This document shows, one piece after another, positions 41,128 through 49,350 of a stretch of 57,433 nt of DNA (the first letter of the stretch is position 1; every line of letters begins with the position of its first letter). The stretch spans positions 1 through 57,433 of the forward strand of contig JAGUZU010000125.1 of NCBI GenBank assembly GCA_020060625.1, in the 5' to 3' direction. The notes below the pieces were generated by a model. The model made no database searches. It saw only the letters and a list, made by a program, of their open reading frames with translations, and was not told the DNA's origin. Made by a program: the position numbers and the translations under genes. This stretch comes from Anaerolineales bacterium. Its GTDB lineage: Bacteria > Chloroflexota > Anaerolineae > Anaerolineales > Villigracilaceae.

Positions 41128-41811
41128 TTAGTGCGCGCCCTTTTGCTTAAAAACGGCAGCCACCGTTCGAAACAAAATATTGATATCCAGCCAGATGCTG
41201 GCTCTTTCGATATAAGCGATGTCAAGCCGCAAGCGATCATCGAACTCGAGCTGGGCGCGCCCCATGATTTGCCACAAACCCGTCAAACCCGGCATGACAT
41301 CCAGTCTTTCAGTCTGCCACAACTTATAAGTCTCGGACCCAAAGGAAGTTGGACGAGGTCCAACCAAACTCATCTCTCCTTTGATCACATTAATTAATTG
41401 CGGCAGTTCGTCGAGGCTTGTCTTCCTTAATATTCTTCCAATTTTAGTGACTCTTGGATCATTCGTTATTTTGAAATCCGGCCATTGCAATTCATTCAAA
41501 TGCGCATATTTTTCCTTTAATTCCTCGGCATTTGGAACCATGGAGCGGAATTTATACATGTGAAATCGTTTCCCACCTTTCCCGGTACGTAATTGCGTAA
41601 ATAGAGCAGGCGCCCCTGGAGATGTAATCACAATCACAAGAGCAATCATTAAATATACAAGCCCCCAAATTGGAAGCGCCAAAAAGACAATTGTAAGGTC
41701 CATCATTCTTTTCAACATCAGGTATGAACGCCCCACAAAAATTCTTTTTTCCGGGGCGAAGGCATCTATCCACACAACTTCAGTTTTTGACATAAGCGCC
41801 ATTTTTGCCAT
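41128..41811 (-). CDS. Initiating sugar phosphotransferase (WcaJ/PglC-type monotopic PGT)
   Basis: A 227-aa bacterial sugar transferase of the single-domain type. A re-entrant hydrophobic helix lies at about residues 38-63 and is preceded by LKRMMD. Catalytic-core motifs are KFRSMVPNAE (87-96), TSLDELPQLINVIKGEMSLVGPRP with the Asp-Glu pair at 134-135 (read in parts) and PGLTGLWQIMGR (174-185). It transfers a sugar-phosphate from UDP-sugar to undecaprenyl phosphate and starts EPS unit assembly. The polyisoprenyl-binding N-terminal TM bundle of long WcaJ proteins is absent. AGGAT lies upstream. It follows the degenerate-GGDEF gene by 17 nt. Confidence 0.92.
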   Translation of the reverse strand: MAKMALMSKTEVVWIDAFAPEKRIFVGRSYLMLKRMMDLTIVFLALPIWGLVYLMIALVIVITSPGAPALFTQLRTGKGGKRFHMYKFRSMVPNAEELKEKYAHLNELQWPDFKITNDPRVTKIGRILRKTSLDELPQLINVIKGEMSLVGPRPTSFGSETYKLWQTERLDVMPGLTGLWQIMGRAQLEFDDRLRLDIAYIERASIWLDINILFRTVAAVFKQKGAH

Positions 41812-41828
41812 CACTGAATATAATCCTA

Positions 41829-42674
41829 TTAATTAACGTTTTCCAAAGACTTGGCAAGTTCCGCTCGTTGAGAGCGTTCCCGCGCCGCATAAAGCAGATC
41901 GTCGAAAGTCAACGCTTCATCGGGAAAAGACGCGACCCCGCATCGAATATTCAGCCCTGTCTTGTCTTCAACAGCTATCTGGATGCGGCTTGCAAGCAGC
42001 CCCGCGCTTTCCAAATTCGTCTCAGGGCAAAGTATGACAAAAGCGCCCGCGTGATCGCGAATCAACAAATCGGTTTGCCGTATCACGCCGCTGATTGCCT
42101 GTCCAATTCTGGCGTTGGAAAGACGCGAAAGCATGTCGCGCTGAAGACTCTTCAACATTTCACGAACAGCCTCCTCATCCTTCGGCAGGGGGTTCACAAA
42201 CAACAGAGCCAGCGGGCGATGGTACCTGCGGCTTCTGCTGAACTCGGTTTTTATTACGTCAGAAGCCTCGTCCATCTCGACGGCTCTATGGGGAAAAGTG
42301 CCATGCGCCAGCAAATCCATAAGAGACTCGGATCGGTCTATCGCGACCGCCAATCGATAAGACAGCCAAACCCCGCCCTCCAACAAGACCAACTCCAAAA
42401 GCACCACCTCTACAGCCGTCGAAGCGGTATGCGAACGATCTGTCAATCTCAATAAGGCAAAATAGATTGCGCCCCAAAAGACCATGGGGACAACGACGGT
42501 CACTTTGTGGAGGGAAGGCACAAAAACCATTACCGTCACACAAAATATAGCGATAAGATAAAAATATGCCGCGAAATTAATGATCGGCGTGCCTGCGCGG
42601 TCCAGCAAACCAAGCGTCAATATAACCAATAAATACAAGGCAACGCCAAAAAAAGACCTTCGAAGGTCAGTCAT
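41829..42674 (-). CDS. Four-TM protein with degenerate GGDEF domain (PelD-like receptor)
   Basis: A 281-aa membrane protein. TM helices lie at about residues 8-26, 30-52, 57-75 and 88-112; a GGDEF-fold domain follows (about 135-275). The signature position reads HAGAF (208-212) instead of GGDEF, so cyclase activity is not expected. RQTD (199-202), exactly five residues before it, matches the RxxD c-di-GMP inhibitory site. Four TMs plus a degenerate GGDEF with an intact I-site is the PelD plan, though PelD has a GAF domain in between that is missing here. The ATG at 42674 is preferred over an upstream in-frame start. It heads the EPS operon, directly before the initiating transferase. Confidence 0.78.
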   Translation of the reverse strand: MTDLRRSFFGVALYLLVILTLGLLDRAGTPIINFAAYFYLIAIFCVTVMVFVPSLHKVTVVVPMVFWGAIYFALLRLTDRSHTASTAVEVVLLELVLLEGGVWLSYRLAVAIDRSESLMDLLAHGTFPHRAVEMDEASDVIKTEFSRSRRYHRPLALLFVNPLPKDEEAVREMLKSLQRDMLSRLSNARIGQAISGVIRQTDLLIRDHAGAFVILCPETNLESAGLLASRIQIAVEDKTGLNIRCGVASFPDEALTFDDLLYAARERSQRAELAKSLENVN

Positions 42675-42705
42675 AATTAATGCCCTGCCTTTCCTCGTAT
42701 CTGCA

Positions 42706-42714
42706 ATTTTAACA
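42706..42714 (-). promoter_or_regulatory. possible extended -10 promoter of the EPS operon
   Basis: On the minus strand TGTTAAAAT (42714-42706) fits a TGn-TAAAAT extended -10, about 30 bp before the ATG of the degenerate-GGDEF gene. A TTGCCG lies 20 bp further up, too far for a standard -35. It would drive the whole minus-strand EPS operon. Confidence 0.35.
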
Positions 42715-42742
42715 TGAAAAAGGATGGAAAGCGGCAAAACTC

Positions 42743-42901
42743 CTCCAATCTCTGATTGCCTTACACTCTTAAAATCAGGACGCGGACGAGCGCGGAAAAC
42801 GCGGATTTGAAGCCCTTTTTCGGGCTATTCTTCAAAAAACCCGCGTCCATCGGCGTTTATCCGCGTCCCAACTTAAAGTGTAAGGTAATCAACTCCAATC
42901 T
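42743..42901. mobile_element. MITE-like element with 9-bp target duplication
   Basis: CTCCAATCT occurs at 42743-42751 and again at 42893-42901. Between them a 141-bp sequence is an imperfect inverted repeat over nearly its whole length: GATTGCCTTACACT at the left and AGTGTAAGGTAATC at the right, then GACGCGGA-containing arms, and an AGCCCTTTTTCGGGCT core hairpin. There is no room for a transposase. It lies between the EPS operon and the next plus-strand gene. Confidence 0.7.
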
Positions 42902-42991
42902 ATAAAATTAGTTGTTGTTTTTACTCAAAAGGGTTCGGAAGAAGCGTTTTGCGATCTCCCAGCCAGCCGCCTCCGCAAAGCGGCTCGGGAG

Positions 42992-43003
42992 TATAATGTA
43001 CCC
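42992..43003 (+). promoter_or_regulatory. TATAAT box for leaderless lipoprotein gene
   Basis: TATAAT at 42992-42997, six bases, then ATG 43004. Same spacing as rarA and the NYN gene. Confidence 0.55.
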
Positions 43004-43675
43004 ATGAAAAGGGCAGTCGTTCTTATCTTATTGGCATTCGTCGTTTCATCCTGCGACACGTGGGGGCAGCCGCCGCAACCTTTCCCGGTTTGGACGCCAA
43101 TCCCCACGATTACGCCGCAGATTTTCACAGCAACGCCGTTCATCATCCCTCCCCCGACTTTCGAAAGTACTCAAGCGCCGACGTCGAGCATAACTGTTGT
43201 TACCCAAGTCTCCCCTACAGACACGGAAACCCCGCCTCCCACCCCGACCTTTACATTGATTCCGCCTACGGAAACCTTTACCCAGTCCCCGATTCAGGCG
43301 GTAGAGGTCGATATTCTTGGATGCAATACTGGCATTGACATTTTCCACGGCATGGGGGAAGTGACAAATGCCTACGTAAAAATAAAGAACACCGGAACAG
43401 TCAACCTGCCAAATATGTGCGGCTTATTGCGCGCCATCGACGAAGGACGGGAGCATCCGGATAAAAAAGTATGTATCGCCAACCTGCCTGTAAAAAAGCA
43501 GGTGACGCTCAAATTAACGGTGGATTCAACTTATAGAACAGATACCATCATCCAAGTGGATGTCACTTCCGAAAACGCGATTCTCCTGCGTGTGGACAAA
43601 CAATCCTGTAAAGACATCAGCCTCTTGGGCGGCGTACCCTCGGATGTGGGAGTGGTTGAACCGCTCGAAGAGTAG
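43004..43675 (+). CDS. Lipoprotein with Pro/Thr-rich stalk
   Basis: A 223-aa lipoprotein: signal peptide KRAVVLILLAFVVSSC with the lipidated Cys17, then a Pro/Thr-rich stalk of about 80 residues. The C-terminal domain (about 98-215) of beta-sandwich character contains EVTNAYVKIKNTGTVNLPNM, reminiscent of CARDB/immunoglobulin-like adhesion modules. Three or four cysteines could form disulphides (in ILGCNTG, NMCGLL, KVCIAN, QSCKD). No enzymatic motif. This organisation is frequent for surface proteins in this group. The gene stands alone on the plus strand and appears to be leaderless. Confidence 0.7.
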   Translation: MKRAVVLILLAFVVSSCDTWGQPPQPFPVWTPIPTITPQIFTATPFIIPPPTFESTQAPTSSITVVTQVSPTDTETPPPTPTFTLIPPTETFTQSPIQAVEVDILGCNTGIDIFHGMGEVTNAYVKIKNTGTVNLPNMCGLLRAIDEGREHPDKKVCIANLPVKKQVTLKLTVDSTYRTDTIIQVDVTSENAILLRVDKQSCKDISLLGGVPSDVGVVEPLEE

Positions 43676-43724
43676 TTACCAGCCTGGGTCGGCTGGCAGG
43701 TTGAACGTCGGGAAAAGAGGCGGG

Positions 43725-44801
43725 TTATTCCTCTTTCTTATCAAACCGATTCCGCATTCCCCTTACTTTGGATTGCAAATCCTGAAAGAAATCGCTGTCC
43801 ACAATTTCGTTGACTTGTTTTTCAAGTTTGGATTTATCGATTAATATCTCCAATTGCTGCACACGGGCTCGCAGGGATTTTTCGCGTTCGGCGACCTTAT
43901 CCACCATGACTTTGAACACGCTGGTCAATGTGTCGATTTCATCGCGAAAGCCTTTTGCCTCGTCGTCTTCCTCTTTCCATTCATGGTTATAGTCGCCCTC
44001 GCCGATCTCTTTTGCAACATCCGCAAGCCCAATGATCGGGCGGGTAAGGAAGCCTGAAAGCCAGTACACGAGCAGGAAGATCAAAATATAGCTAAGAATA
44101 AAAGCAATCGTTCCGTTGCGCAGAATGTTGACGCGCACTTCATTCACATACGCGGCGGATATGTCAATTCCGATGGCGCCTATGGCATTGCCGTCATCGT
44201 CAATTATGGGGGCATAGGAAGTTATCCATGTGCCGAAGCTATCCGTATAAGGTTCCCATGCGTCCACTTTGGCGGACAAGCCGTTATAAATATTGGAAGA
44301 GGTGGATGTGTACCTTTGGCAAAACCGGAATCCGCCTCGCGGCTCGCGGAAATATCCGGTGCTGCCAATTGCAATGATTTCGCCCTCATCAATACCCTTG
44401 ATGTAGGTATACATGCGGGTTTGGGGTTCGATGTTTTGAACAGCCAACAACCAGGTCTCATGCTCGATATAAAGGGGGTTATCTTCGGGGTAATAACCGT
44501 TCTCTTCAGGTGGAGTATCGGCAGTGGGTTTCTCCGGCGGACACATTGGATTGTTCGCGCTTTCCTCTTCGTACAGCCGCGCGAATCCTTCCTTATCCAT
44601 CCCCTGAATGGCTCCAGCCAGCGTTTCTTCGAGGTCGTCTGTAATGGTCTGAAATACGCGCTCGGTGGTGTATTGATAGAACCAGTAATAACTGGCGACA
44701 AAGACGGGCGTAAAAATAAGAATAAACCCAATCCAGATTTTCAACCGCAGGCTGAAAAAACGCCCTCCCGCTCCCTTTCGTTCGATCTTTTGTGCATTCA
44801 T
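43725..44801 (-). CDS. Cache-HAMP sensor protein lacking an output domain
   Basis: A 358-aa protein: TM1 about residues 22-42, an extracytoplasmic sensor of Cache type (about 45-225, containing GTWITSYAPIIDDDGNAIGAIGIDIS), TM2 about 232-252, HAMP (about 253-310, with LTRPIIGLADVAKEIGEGDYNH) and a coiled-coil C-terminus (about 310-355). No kinase, GGDEF, phosphatase or methyl-accepting domain follows, so it must signal through a partner or sense on behalf of the transporter. It lies 6 nt downstream of the GNAT-like gene in a three-gene operon. Confidence 0.75.
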   Translation of the reverse strand: MNAQKIERKGAGGRFFSLRLKIWIGFILIFTPVFVASYYWFYQYTTERVFQTITDDLEETLAGAIQGMDKEGFARLYEEESANNPMCPPEKPTADTPPEENGYYPEDNPLYIEHETWLLAVQNIEPQTRMYTYIKGIDEGEIIAIGSTGYFREPRGGFRFCQRYTSTSSNIYNGLSAKVDAWEPYTDSFGTWITSYAPIIDDDGNAIGAIGIDISAAYVNEVRVNILRNGTIAFILSYILIFLLVYWLSGFLTRPIIGLADVAKEIGEGDYNHEWKEEDDEAKGFRDEIDTLTSVFKVMVDKVAEREKSLRARVQQLEILIDKSKLEKQVNEIVDSDFFQDLQSKVRGMRNRFDKKEE

Positions 44802-44807
44802 GGCAGT

Positions 44808-45530
44808 TTATTCCTCTGTGTTAATGGATTGAACTACTTCCAGAATAATGGGATGATTCTGAGGCAAACCATAATGGTCCGCCAAAAAAGCCATCGCAAA
44901 ATCGGCGATCATTTCGCGCGTATATTTTTTTATTTTAACCTGCGGATTGGGCAAAAAGCCCATGCGCATCGGGGAAAATCTGGTCGCCGTCAGCTCTTCC
45001 TGACGGCTTCTGCCTTCAACTTCCGGGGGGAAGATGGGTTCCACATATTTTAACGGCAATTGAATCAAACCGTTATGGGTGTAATAATCCATCAGCCTTT
45101 CCGGTTCCACCTCATTGACCATGCCAAGAGGGGGCGGGTCATCCCTTTCGACAGCGTCACGAATAATCTGCGCAAGACACTCGTAAATCACAAAAACTGC
45201 AAGCCGCTTGCCAGCCGCTTGAACATGGCGAAACGAAGGGGAAATCGCCAACGCATGAGCCAGCCCGCAATGACGGTCACGGACATATCGAAACGTCCGC
45301 AGACCGGCAGGCTGACCATCGACTTCCACCAGCCAGTAATGGACGACATGCCCCGGACGATGTTCCGATTCAAACTGCGCACGACGCCTCATTCTCGGAA
45401 CATAATGCTGGTACTGCGGAAACAGATTTTCATATAGCCCAAGCATTGACTCGATCCGCCCGACGTCTCCCGATCCGGTCAGATCACGGATTGTAACATT
45501 TCCCTCTTTCACGACCAGCCTGGCTGTCAT
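44808..45530 (-). CDS. GNAT-like protein, uncertain
   Basis: A 240-aa cytoplasmic protein. The middle part has WLVEVDGQPAGLRTFRYV and then LAHALAISPSFRH, resembling the beta4-beta5 strands and acetyl-CoA loop of GNAT N-acetyltransferases, but the usual Q/RxxGxG/A motif is replaced by VQAAGKRLA. It may be a divergent acetyltransferase. ATGA overlap with the transporter gene upstream shows they are coupled. Function unknown. Confidence 0.45.
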   Translation of the reverse strand: MTARLVVKEGNVTIRDLTGSGDVGRIESMLGLYENLFPQYQHYVPRMRRRAQFESEHRPGHVVHYWLVEVDGQPAGLRTFRYVRDRHCGLAHALAISPSFRHVQAAGKRLAVFVIYECLAQIIRDAVERDDPPPLGMVNEVEPERLMDYYTHNGLIQLPLKYVEPIFPPEVEGRSRQEELTATRFSPMRMGFLPNPQVKIKKYTREMIADFAMAFLADHYGLPQNHPIILEVVQSINTEE

Positions 45531-46906
45531 TGCTTTTGATTATCTCCAAAATCGATCCTATCCAGAACGCTTGCGCCGCGCGTGCGGCGCTTCAACTGCC
45601 AGTTCAACATACTCTGTTCGTATGTTTGACGCAGGCGGTGAGAGGCGTACATGGCAACGATTGCAATAACGACCCCAACGCCCAGGTAAATTCTGGCATA
45701 CAACTCGCGCCCCATGCCAACCTTCAGCCCGATTGCAATGATCGCAAATGTGAGCAAACTGCCGACAATCGTTCCGCCGGAGGGCAGATAACCATCGATG
45801 AAAATACTCACGCGCCCGCGCTTCTCATTTGGAACCATTGCCTGGAACGCTTTTCGAGCGGATAAGTCCAGCGTATCGTACGATGCGCGGGAAACGCCTT
45901 GGGAAATCGCGCTGCTCATATATCCGGGGATGAAAAAGTTCGCGATGGTGGATGCCAGCATCACAAACGGCTGGATAAGAAAACTGCGCTTTAAAGTAAA
46001 CACTTCGATAAGCTTGGAAGAAAAACTTTGCAAAAAAATCGAGGCGACGGCAATGATCAGATTATATATGGCATAAAAAGACTGAAATCCGCCGCCCAGA
46101 TCCAACTTCGCATCGGAAAGCGTGTCGTAAAGCAAAATGGTCATAACGCTGCCCGTCGCCAGCATCCCAAGCGCCAGATAGGCAAACGCCGGGACTTTTT
46201 TAATGAAGTCCCAGCCCTCCGTCAGAGTCTCTTTCATGGAATCAGCCGGTCGGATGGGGGGTGGCAGCTTAACAGCGCGGAGTCTGATGCGCGATATCAG
46301 CCAGGCGATGAAAAATATCGAGGCGTTCAACGATAACAGTTTGATTGGACCGAACTGCATTTTGGCGTCGATTGCGGCGATGCCCAGCCCCACAATCGTT
46401 CCAATAAAAGCAAAATTCGCTATCACAGGCATGACGCGACGCCCGCTGGCAGGGTCATAAATGTCATTGACTAAAATCCAAAAAACGACGGGGAAGAACC
46501 GCCATTGTTGATCGTTGAGGAGATATATCAAAGTATAACTGATGGATGCCGGGAACCCTTTCAGGAGAAAGGTCAGGGGCAGTACGGCATACAGGGCGGA
46601 AAAGACGAGCAACACGCCTGCCATCAATTTAATGCGATCATACCGGTCCACGATCAACGACTGCATTCCCGTCGCCAAAATAAGCAAAACCATGTCCACA
46701 GCCCAAACCAAAAGGATATAGTGGGCTTTTACCTCGCTCAGAAAACCGCTGACTGACACTACCTTCGTAATTCCCATGGCGGCATAATTGGCGAATAAAA
46801 TAAGACCAAGAGTAAAAACAAGTCCCGCCTCCCCTTCTCGTAAAGGGAACCACCTTCCAATTTGCTCTCTCATAACTCGCCTCGAAGAATAAAGAATATC
46901 GGTCAT
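45527..46906 (-). CDS. Npt/ATP-ADP-translocase-like MFS transporter
   Basis: A 459-aa protein with about 12 TM helices. QQWRFFPVVFWILVNDIYDP followed by SGRRVMPVIANFAFIGTIVG resembles the FWxxxNDxFD region of nucleotide-transporter (Npt/TlcA) relatives. RASYDTLDLSARKAFQAMVP and IFIDGYLPSGGTIVG (both in the second half) fit the same group. Free-living bacteria carry such homologues whose substrate is unknown, so ATP/ADP exchange is not claimed. An internal ATG at 46873 has a GAGGCGAG box 2-3 nt upstream and may be the true start (448 aa). A 17-bp hairpin lies just upstream of the longer start. Confidence 0.65.
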   Translation of the reverse strand: MTDILYSSRRVMREQIGRWFPLREGEAGLVFTLGLILFANYAAMGITKVVSVSGFLSEVKAHYILLVWAVDMVLLILATGMQSLIVDRYDRIKLMAGVLLVFSALYAVLPLTFLLKGFPASISYTLIYLLNDQQWRFFPVVFWILVNDIYDPASGRRVMPVIANFAFIGTIVGLGIAAIDAKMQFGPIKLLSLNASIFFIAWLISRIRLRAVKLPPPIRPADSMKETLTEGWDFIKKVPAFAYLALGMLATGSVMTILLYDTLSDAKLDLGGGFQSFYAIYNLIIAVASIFLQSFSSKLIEVFTLKRSFLIQPFVMLASTIANFFIPGYMSSAISQGVSRASYDTLDLSARKAFQAMVPNEKRGRVSIFIDGYLPSGGTIVGSLLTFAIIAIGLKVGMGRELYARIYLGVGVVIAIVAMYASHRLRQTYEQSMLNWQLKRRTRGASVLDRIDFGDNQKQ

Positions 46907-47260
46907 ACGTTATCAAATTTCCCGCAGGTTGTTCGTTTCAAATCCAACCTGCGGGAAATTTTCTTCCACCGACGCGGCAATTATAGCCCATATTCAACGT
47001 TCGTATCCCTGCCAATTTGTTCATAGCAAACGGTTTATCGGGACTTCAATCCACGAGGCAAACAGAAAACGGTTCGCTGGGAATCGCTATGATTCTTACA
47101 CACAGATGGCATGGAAAATCCTTTCATTGCGTTCTTTTGACCGCGTTGCGGCGGGTTTTGCCGTGAAATTCGCGTCTCCAAAAGGGTTAATCTCCACAAT
47201 TCCCAATGAGCCTGAAAAATTTGATTCATTTGAAAGTGATTCAAAAGGTATAATCATCCC
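46907..47260. other. 354-bp divergent intergenic region
   Basis: Holds a perfect 17-bp inverted repeat AAATTTCCCGCAGGTTG (46915-46931) / complement (46945-46961) with a 13-nt loop, only 8 bp from the transporter start, and the TATAAT at 47249-47254 of the NYN gene. From 46975 to 47240 nothing recognisable; no ORF, repeat or RNA motif was seen. Confidence 0.5.
47249..47260 (+). promoter_or_regulatory. TATAAT box for leaderless NYN gene
   Basis: TATAAT at 47249-47254, six bases, ATG 47261. No Shine-Dalgarno. Confidence 0.6.
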
Positions 47261-48016
47261 ATGACAGATGAACAACTAAAATCCCTTTCCCTCGCCCGCA
47301 ACAAAATTGCCATGCTGATCGACGGCGACAACGCCCAGGCGGGACTCCTCCCCCAGATGCTGGTGGAAGCCGGCAGGCACGGACAAATCACCGTCCGCCG
47401 CATCTACGGCGACTGGACAACGACCAGCATGAATTCCTGGAAAGATACGCTCAATTTCCACGCCTTTCAACCCATCCAGCAATTCCGGTACACAATTGGA
47501 AAGAACGCCACCGACAGCGCCATGATCATCGACGCCATGGACATCCTGCACTCCGGTGTGGTGGACGGCTTCTGCCTTGTCTCAAGCGATAGTGATTACA
47601 CTAGGCTGGCTACGCGCATCCGCGAAACCGGCATCTTTGTGATGGGAATCGGCGAAAGGAAAACACCCAAGCCATTTGTCAATGCCTGCGATCTCTTCGT
47701 TTATACGGAAAACCTCGTCACAGCGAAGAAACAAGCAACCCAACAACGCGCAAAAAAAAGCGGGACAAAGAAAAAGGACGAAGCAGACCCCACCCCTCTT
47801 CTCGTCCAGGCATTCGAAATGGCAGTCCAGCAGGATGGCTGGGCGTCACTCGCCACCATGGGCAACGTGCTTTACCAACTTGACCCTGCCTTCGACCCGC
47901 GCACCTACGGGCACAAGCAGCTTTCGAAAATGATCACGAAATATAAAGACCGTTTTGAAATCAGGTCACAGGAAATCGACGGCTCGACCCTGTTCTACGT
48001 GAAAGTGAAGGAATAA
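47261..48016 (+). CDS. NYN-domain putative ribonuclease with C-terminal LOTUS (OST-HTH) domain
   Basis: A 251-aa protein of the LabA/DUF88 type. The NYN (PIN-like) domain, about residues 12-150, shows AMLIDGDN (17-24), KNATDSAMIIDAMDI and SSDSDYTRL, the acidic metal-binding positions of the fold. A basic linker (about 155-172) leads to an OST-HTH/LOTUS domain (about 175-250) containing FDPRTYGHKQLSKMI. NYN-LOTUS proteins are predicted RNA-binding ribonucleases; the LOTUS domain can bind G-rich RNA. It is monocistronic, from a leaderless promoter, and convergent with a GT4 gene. Confidence 0.85.
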   Translation: MTDEQLKSLSLARNKIAMLIDGDNAQAGLLPQMLVEAGRHGQITVRRIYGDWTTTSMNSWKDTLNFHAFQPIQQFRYTIGKNATDSAMIIDAMDILHSGVVDGFCLVSSDSDYTRLATRIRETGIFVMGIGERKTPKPFVNACDLFVYTENLVTAKKQATQQRAKKSGTKKKDEADPTPLLVQAFEMAVQQDGWASLATMGNVLYQLDPAFDPRTYGHKQLSKMITKYKDRFEIRSQEIDGSTLFYVKVKE

Positions 48017-48019
48017 TCA

Positions 48020-48044
48020 AAAGTCCCGGCGACATTGGGGCTTT
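48020..48044. terminator. short hairpin between convergent genes
   Basis: AAAGTCCC / GGGGCTTT (one G-T wobble) with a 9-nt loop, then CTTTCTT on the plus strand, in the 38-bp gap between the NYN and GT4 genes. Confidence 0.5.
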
Positions 48045-48054
48045 CTTCCAAACA

Positions 48055-49305
48055 TCACACCATCTGCTCGCCAACCAGAAACTCTTTGTAAACACCCACA
48101 ACCTGGGATGCAATTTTCCCCCATTCATAATCCAGGGCATATTCCGCCGCGCGGCGTCCCATCTCGACACGCCGGGCATTATCCGCCAACAATGCGGAAA
48201 GTTTATCGCACAACATCTGCGGGTCGCTATCCGGTATCGTAAAGCCTGTCTCTCCATTTTGCACAAGATACCCCAACCCGCCGACCTCTGAAGCGATCAC
48301 CGGCGTCCCGCACGCCATCGCCTCCAAAGCCACCATGCCAAACGATTCGTAAAGCGAAGGCATTACCAGAACCTCCGCCGCCGAGTAATAATATGGCAGT
48401 GTATCCTGCCCGCGCTTTCCAAGAAAAACCACCATCCCGCCCATGCACAACTCGTCGCACATGGCTTGCAGGCGTTTCATCTCCGCAGACATTTCTTCAT
48501 AACTGACGCTCACATCGCCGCCAATAATCGCCAGGTGAACCGGGCGATGCAAACCCTGCAAGTCCAGGCAGGACATTGCCCGAATCAACGTGTCAACTCC
48601 CTTCAGCGGTTCGATGCGTCCCACAAAAAGCACCATGCGATTCTCCGGCTTCAATCCGATGAACTGCTTGGCTTCATCCGCCGGAATCGGATAAAAATGG
48701 CTTGTATCCACGCCCGGCGGAATCACAACCAGTTTACGGGCATCTGCCTTATAAAGAAAGCGCAGCTGGGTCAACTCCGCCACTGTCGCGGTGACGATGC
48801 GATCCGCGCGCCGGAGAACCTGCCTCTCACCATCGAGCCGATCCTCCCCTGCTCTTTCATCTTCCGACCTCGCCACCCGATTCTTCATCTCCCCCAGCGT
48901 GTGAAACATGTGTACGATTGGCGTCCCGCCCCACGCATCACTCAACGCCTCCGCCGCCAACCCGGACATCCAGTAATGGCTGTGGATGACGTCGTAAACG
49001 ATATTTCTCTCCGCGGCAAACTTTTTAATCTCCTCGGCAAATTCGGGAATATATTTTGCAATATCGCTTTTGCTCTTCGGCTCCTCCGGTCCTGCGGGGA
49101 TATGCACCACGCGATTGCCATAACCCAACTCATGCACAATATGCGGCACATGCTCATCCTGCGAGCGCGTGAATACATCCACATGGATTCCCAGCCGCCC
49201 CAATTCCCGCGTCAGATCGCGCACGTACACGTTCATCCCGCCCGTATCTTTGCCCCCCAGCGTTGCCAGCGGACAAGTGTGATAAGAAAGCATTGCTATT
49301 CGCAT
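48055..49305 (-). CDS. GT4 glycosyltransferase, MshA/sucrose-phosphate-synthase-like
   Basis: A 416-aa GT4 enzyme. Its N-terminus MRIAMLSYHTCPLATLGGKD and then TGGMNVYVRDLTRELG is that of the MshA / sucrose-phosphate synthase group. HSHYWMSGLAAE and VIPPGVDTSHFYP continue the pattern, and SLYESFGMVALEAMACGTPVIA carries the E-x7-E motif (read in parts). Likely products are an inositol or fructose glycoside or a glycolipid; acceptor unknown. The ATG at 49305 has a GGAG box; 31 upstream open codons are rejected because they overlap a plus-strand promoter and lack family similarity. Confidence 0.85.
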   Translation of the reverse strand: MRIAMLSYHTCPLATLGGKDTGGMNVYVRDLTRELGRLGIHVDVFTRSQDEHVPHIVHELGYGNRVVHIPAGPEEPKSKSDIAKYIPEFAEEIKKFAAERNIVYDVIHSHYWMSGLAAEALSDAWGGTPIVHMFHTLGEMKNRVARSEDERAGEDRLDGERQVLRRADRIVTATVAELTQLRFLYKADARKLVVIPPGVDTSHFYPIPADEAKQFIGLKPENRMVLFVGRIEPLKGVDTLIRAMSCLDLQGLHRPVHLAIIGGDVSVSYEEMSAEMKRLQAMCDELCMGGMVVFLGKRGQDTLPYYYSAAEVLVMPSLYESFGMVALEAMACGTPVIASEVGGLGYLVQNGETGFTIPDSDPQMLCDKLSALLADNARRVEMGRRAAEYALDYEWGKIASQVVGVYKEFLVGEQMV

Positions 49306-49350
49306 CGATATATTTCTCCACCACAACAGACGACGTGACGAGGGAAAAAC

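Noticed and set aside
46915-46961. Terminator of an upstream plus-strand gene
   Set aside because: No plus-strand gene ends there; the region is divergent, so the hairpin is more likely a regulatory or repeat palindrome near the transporter start.
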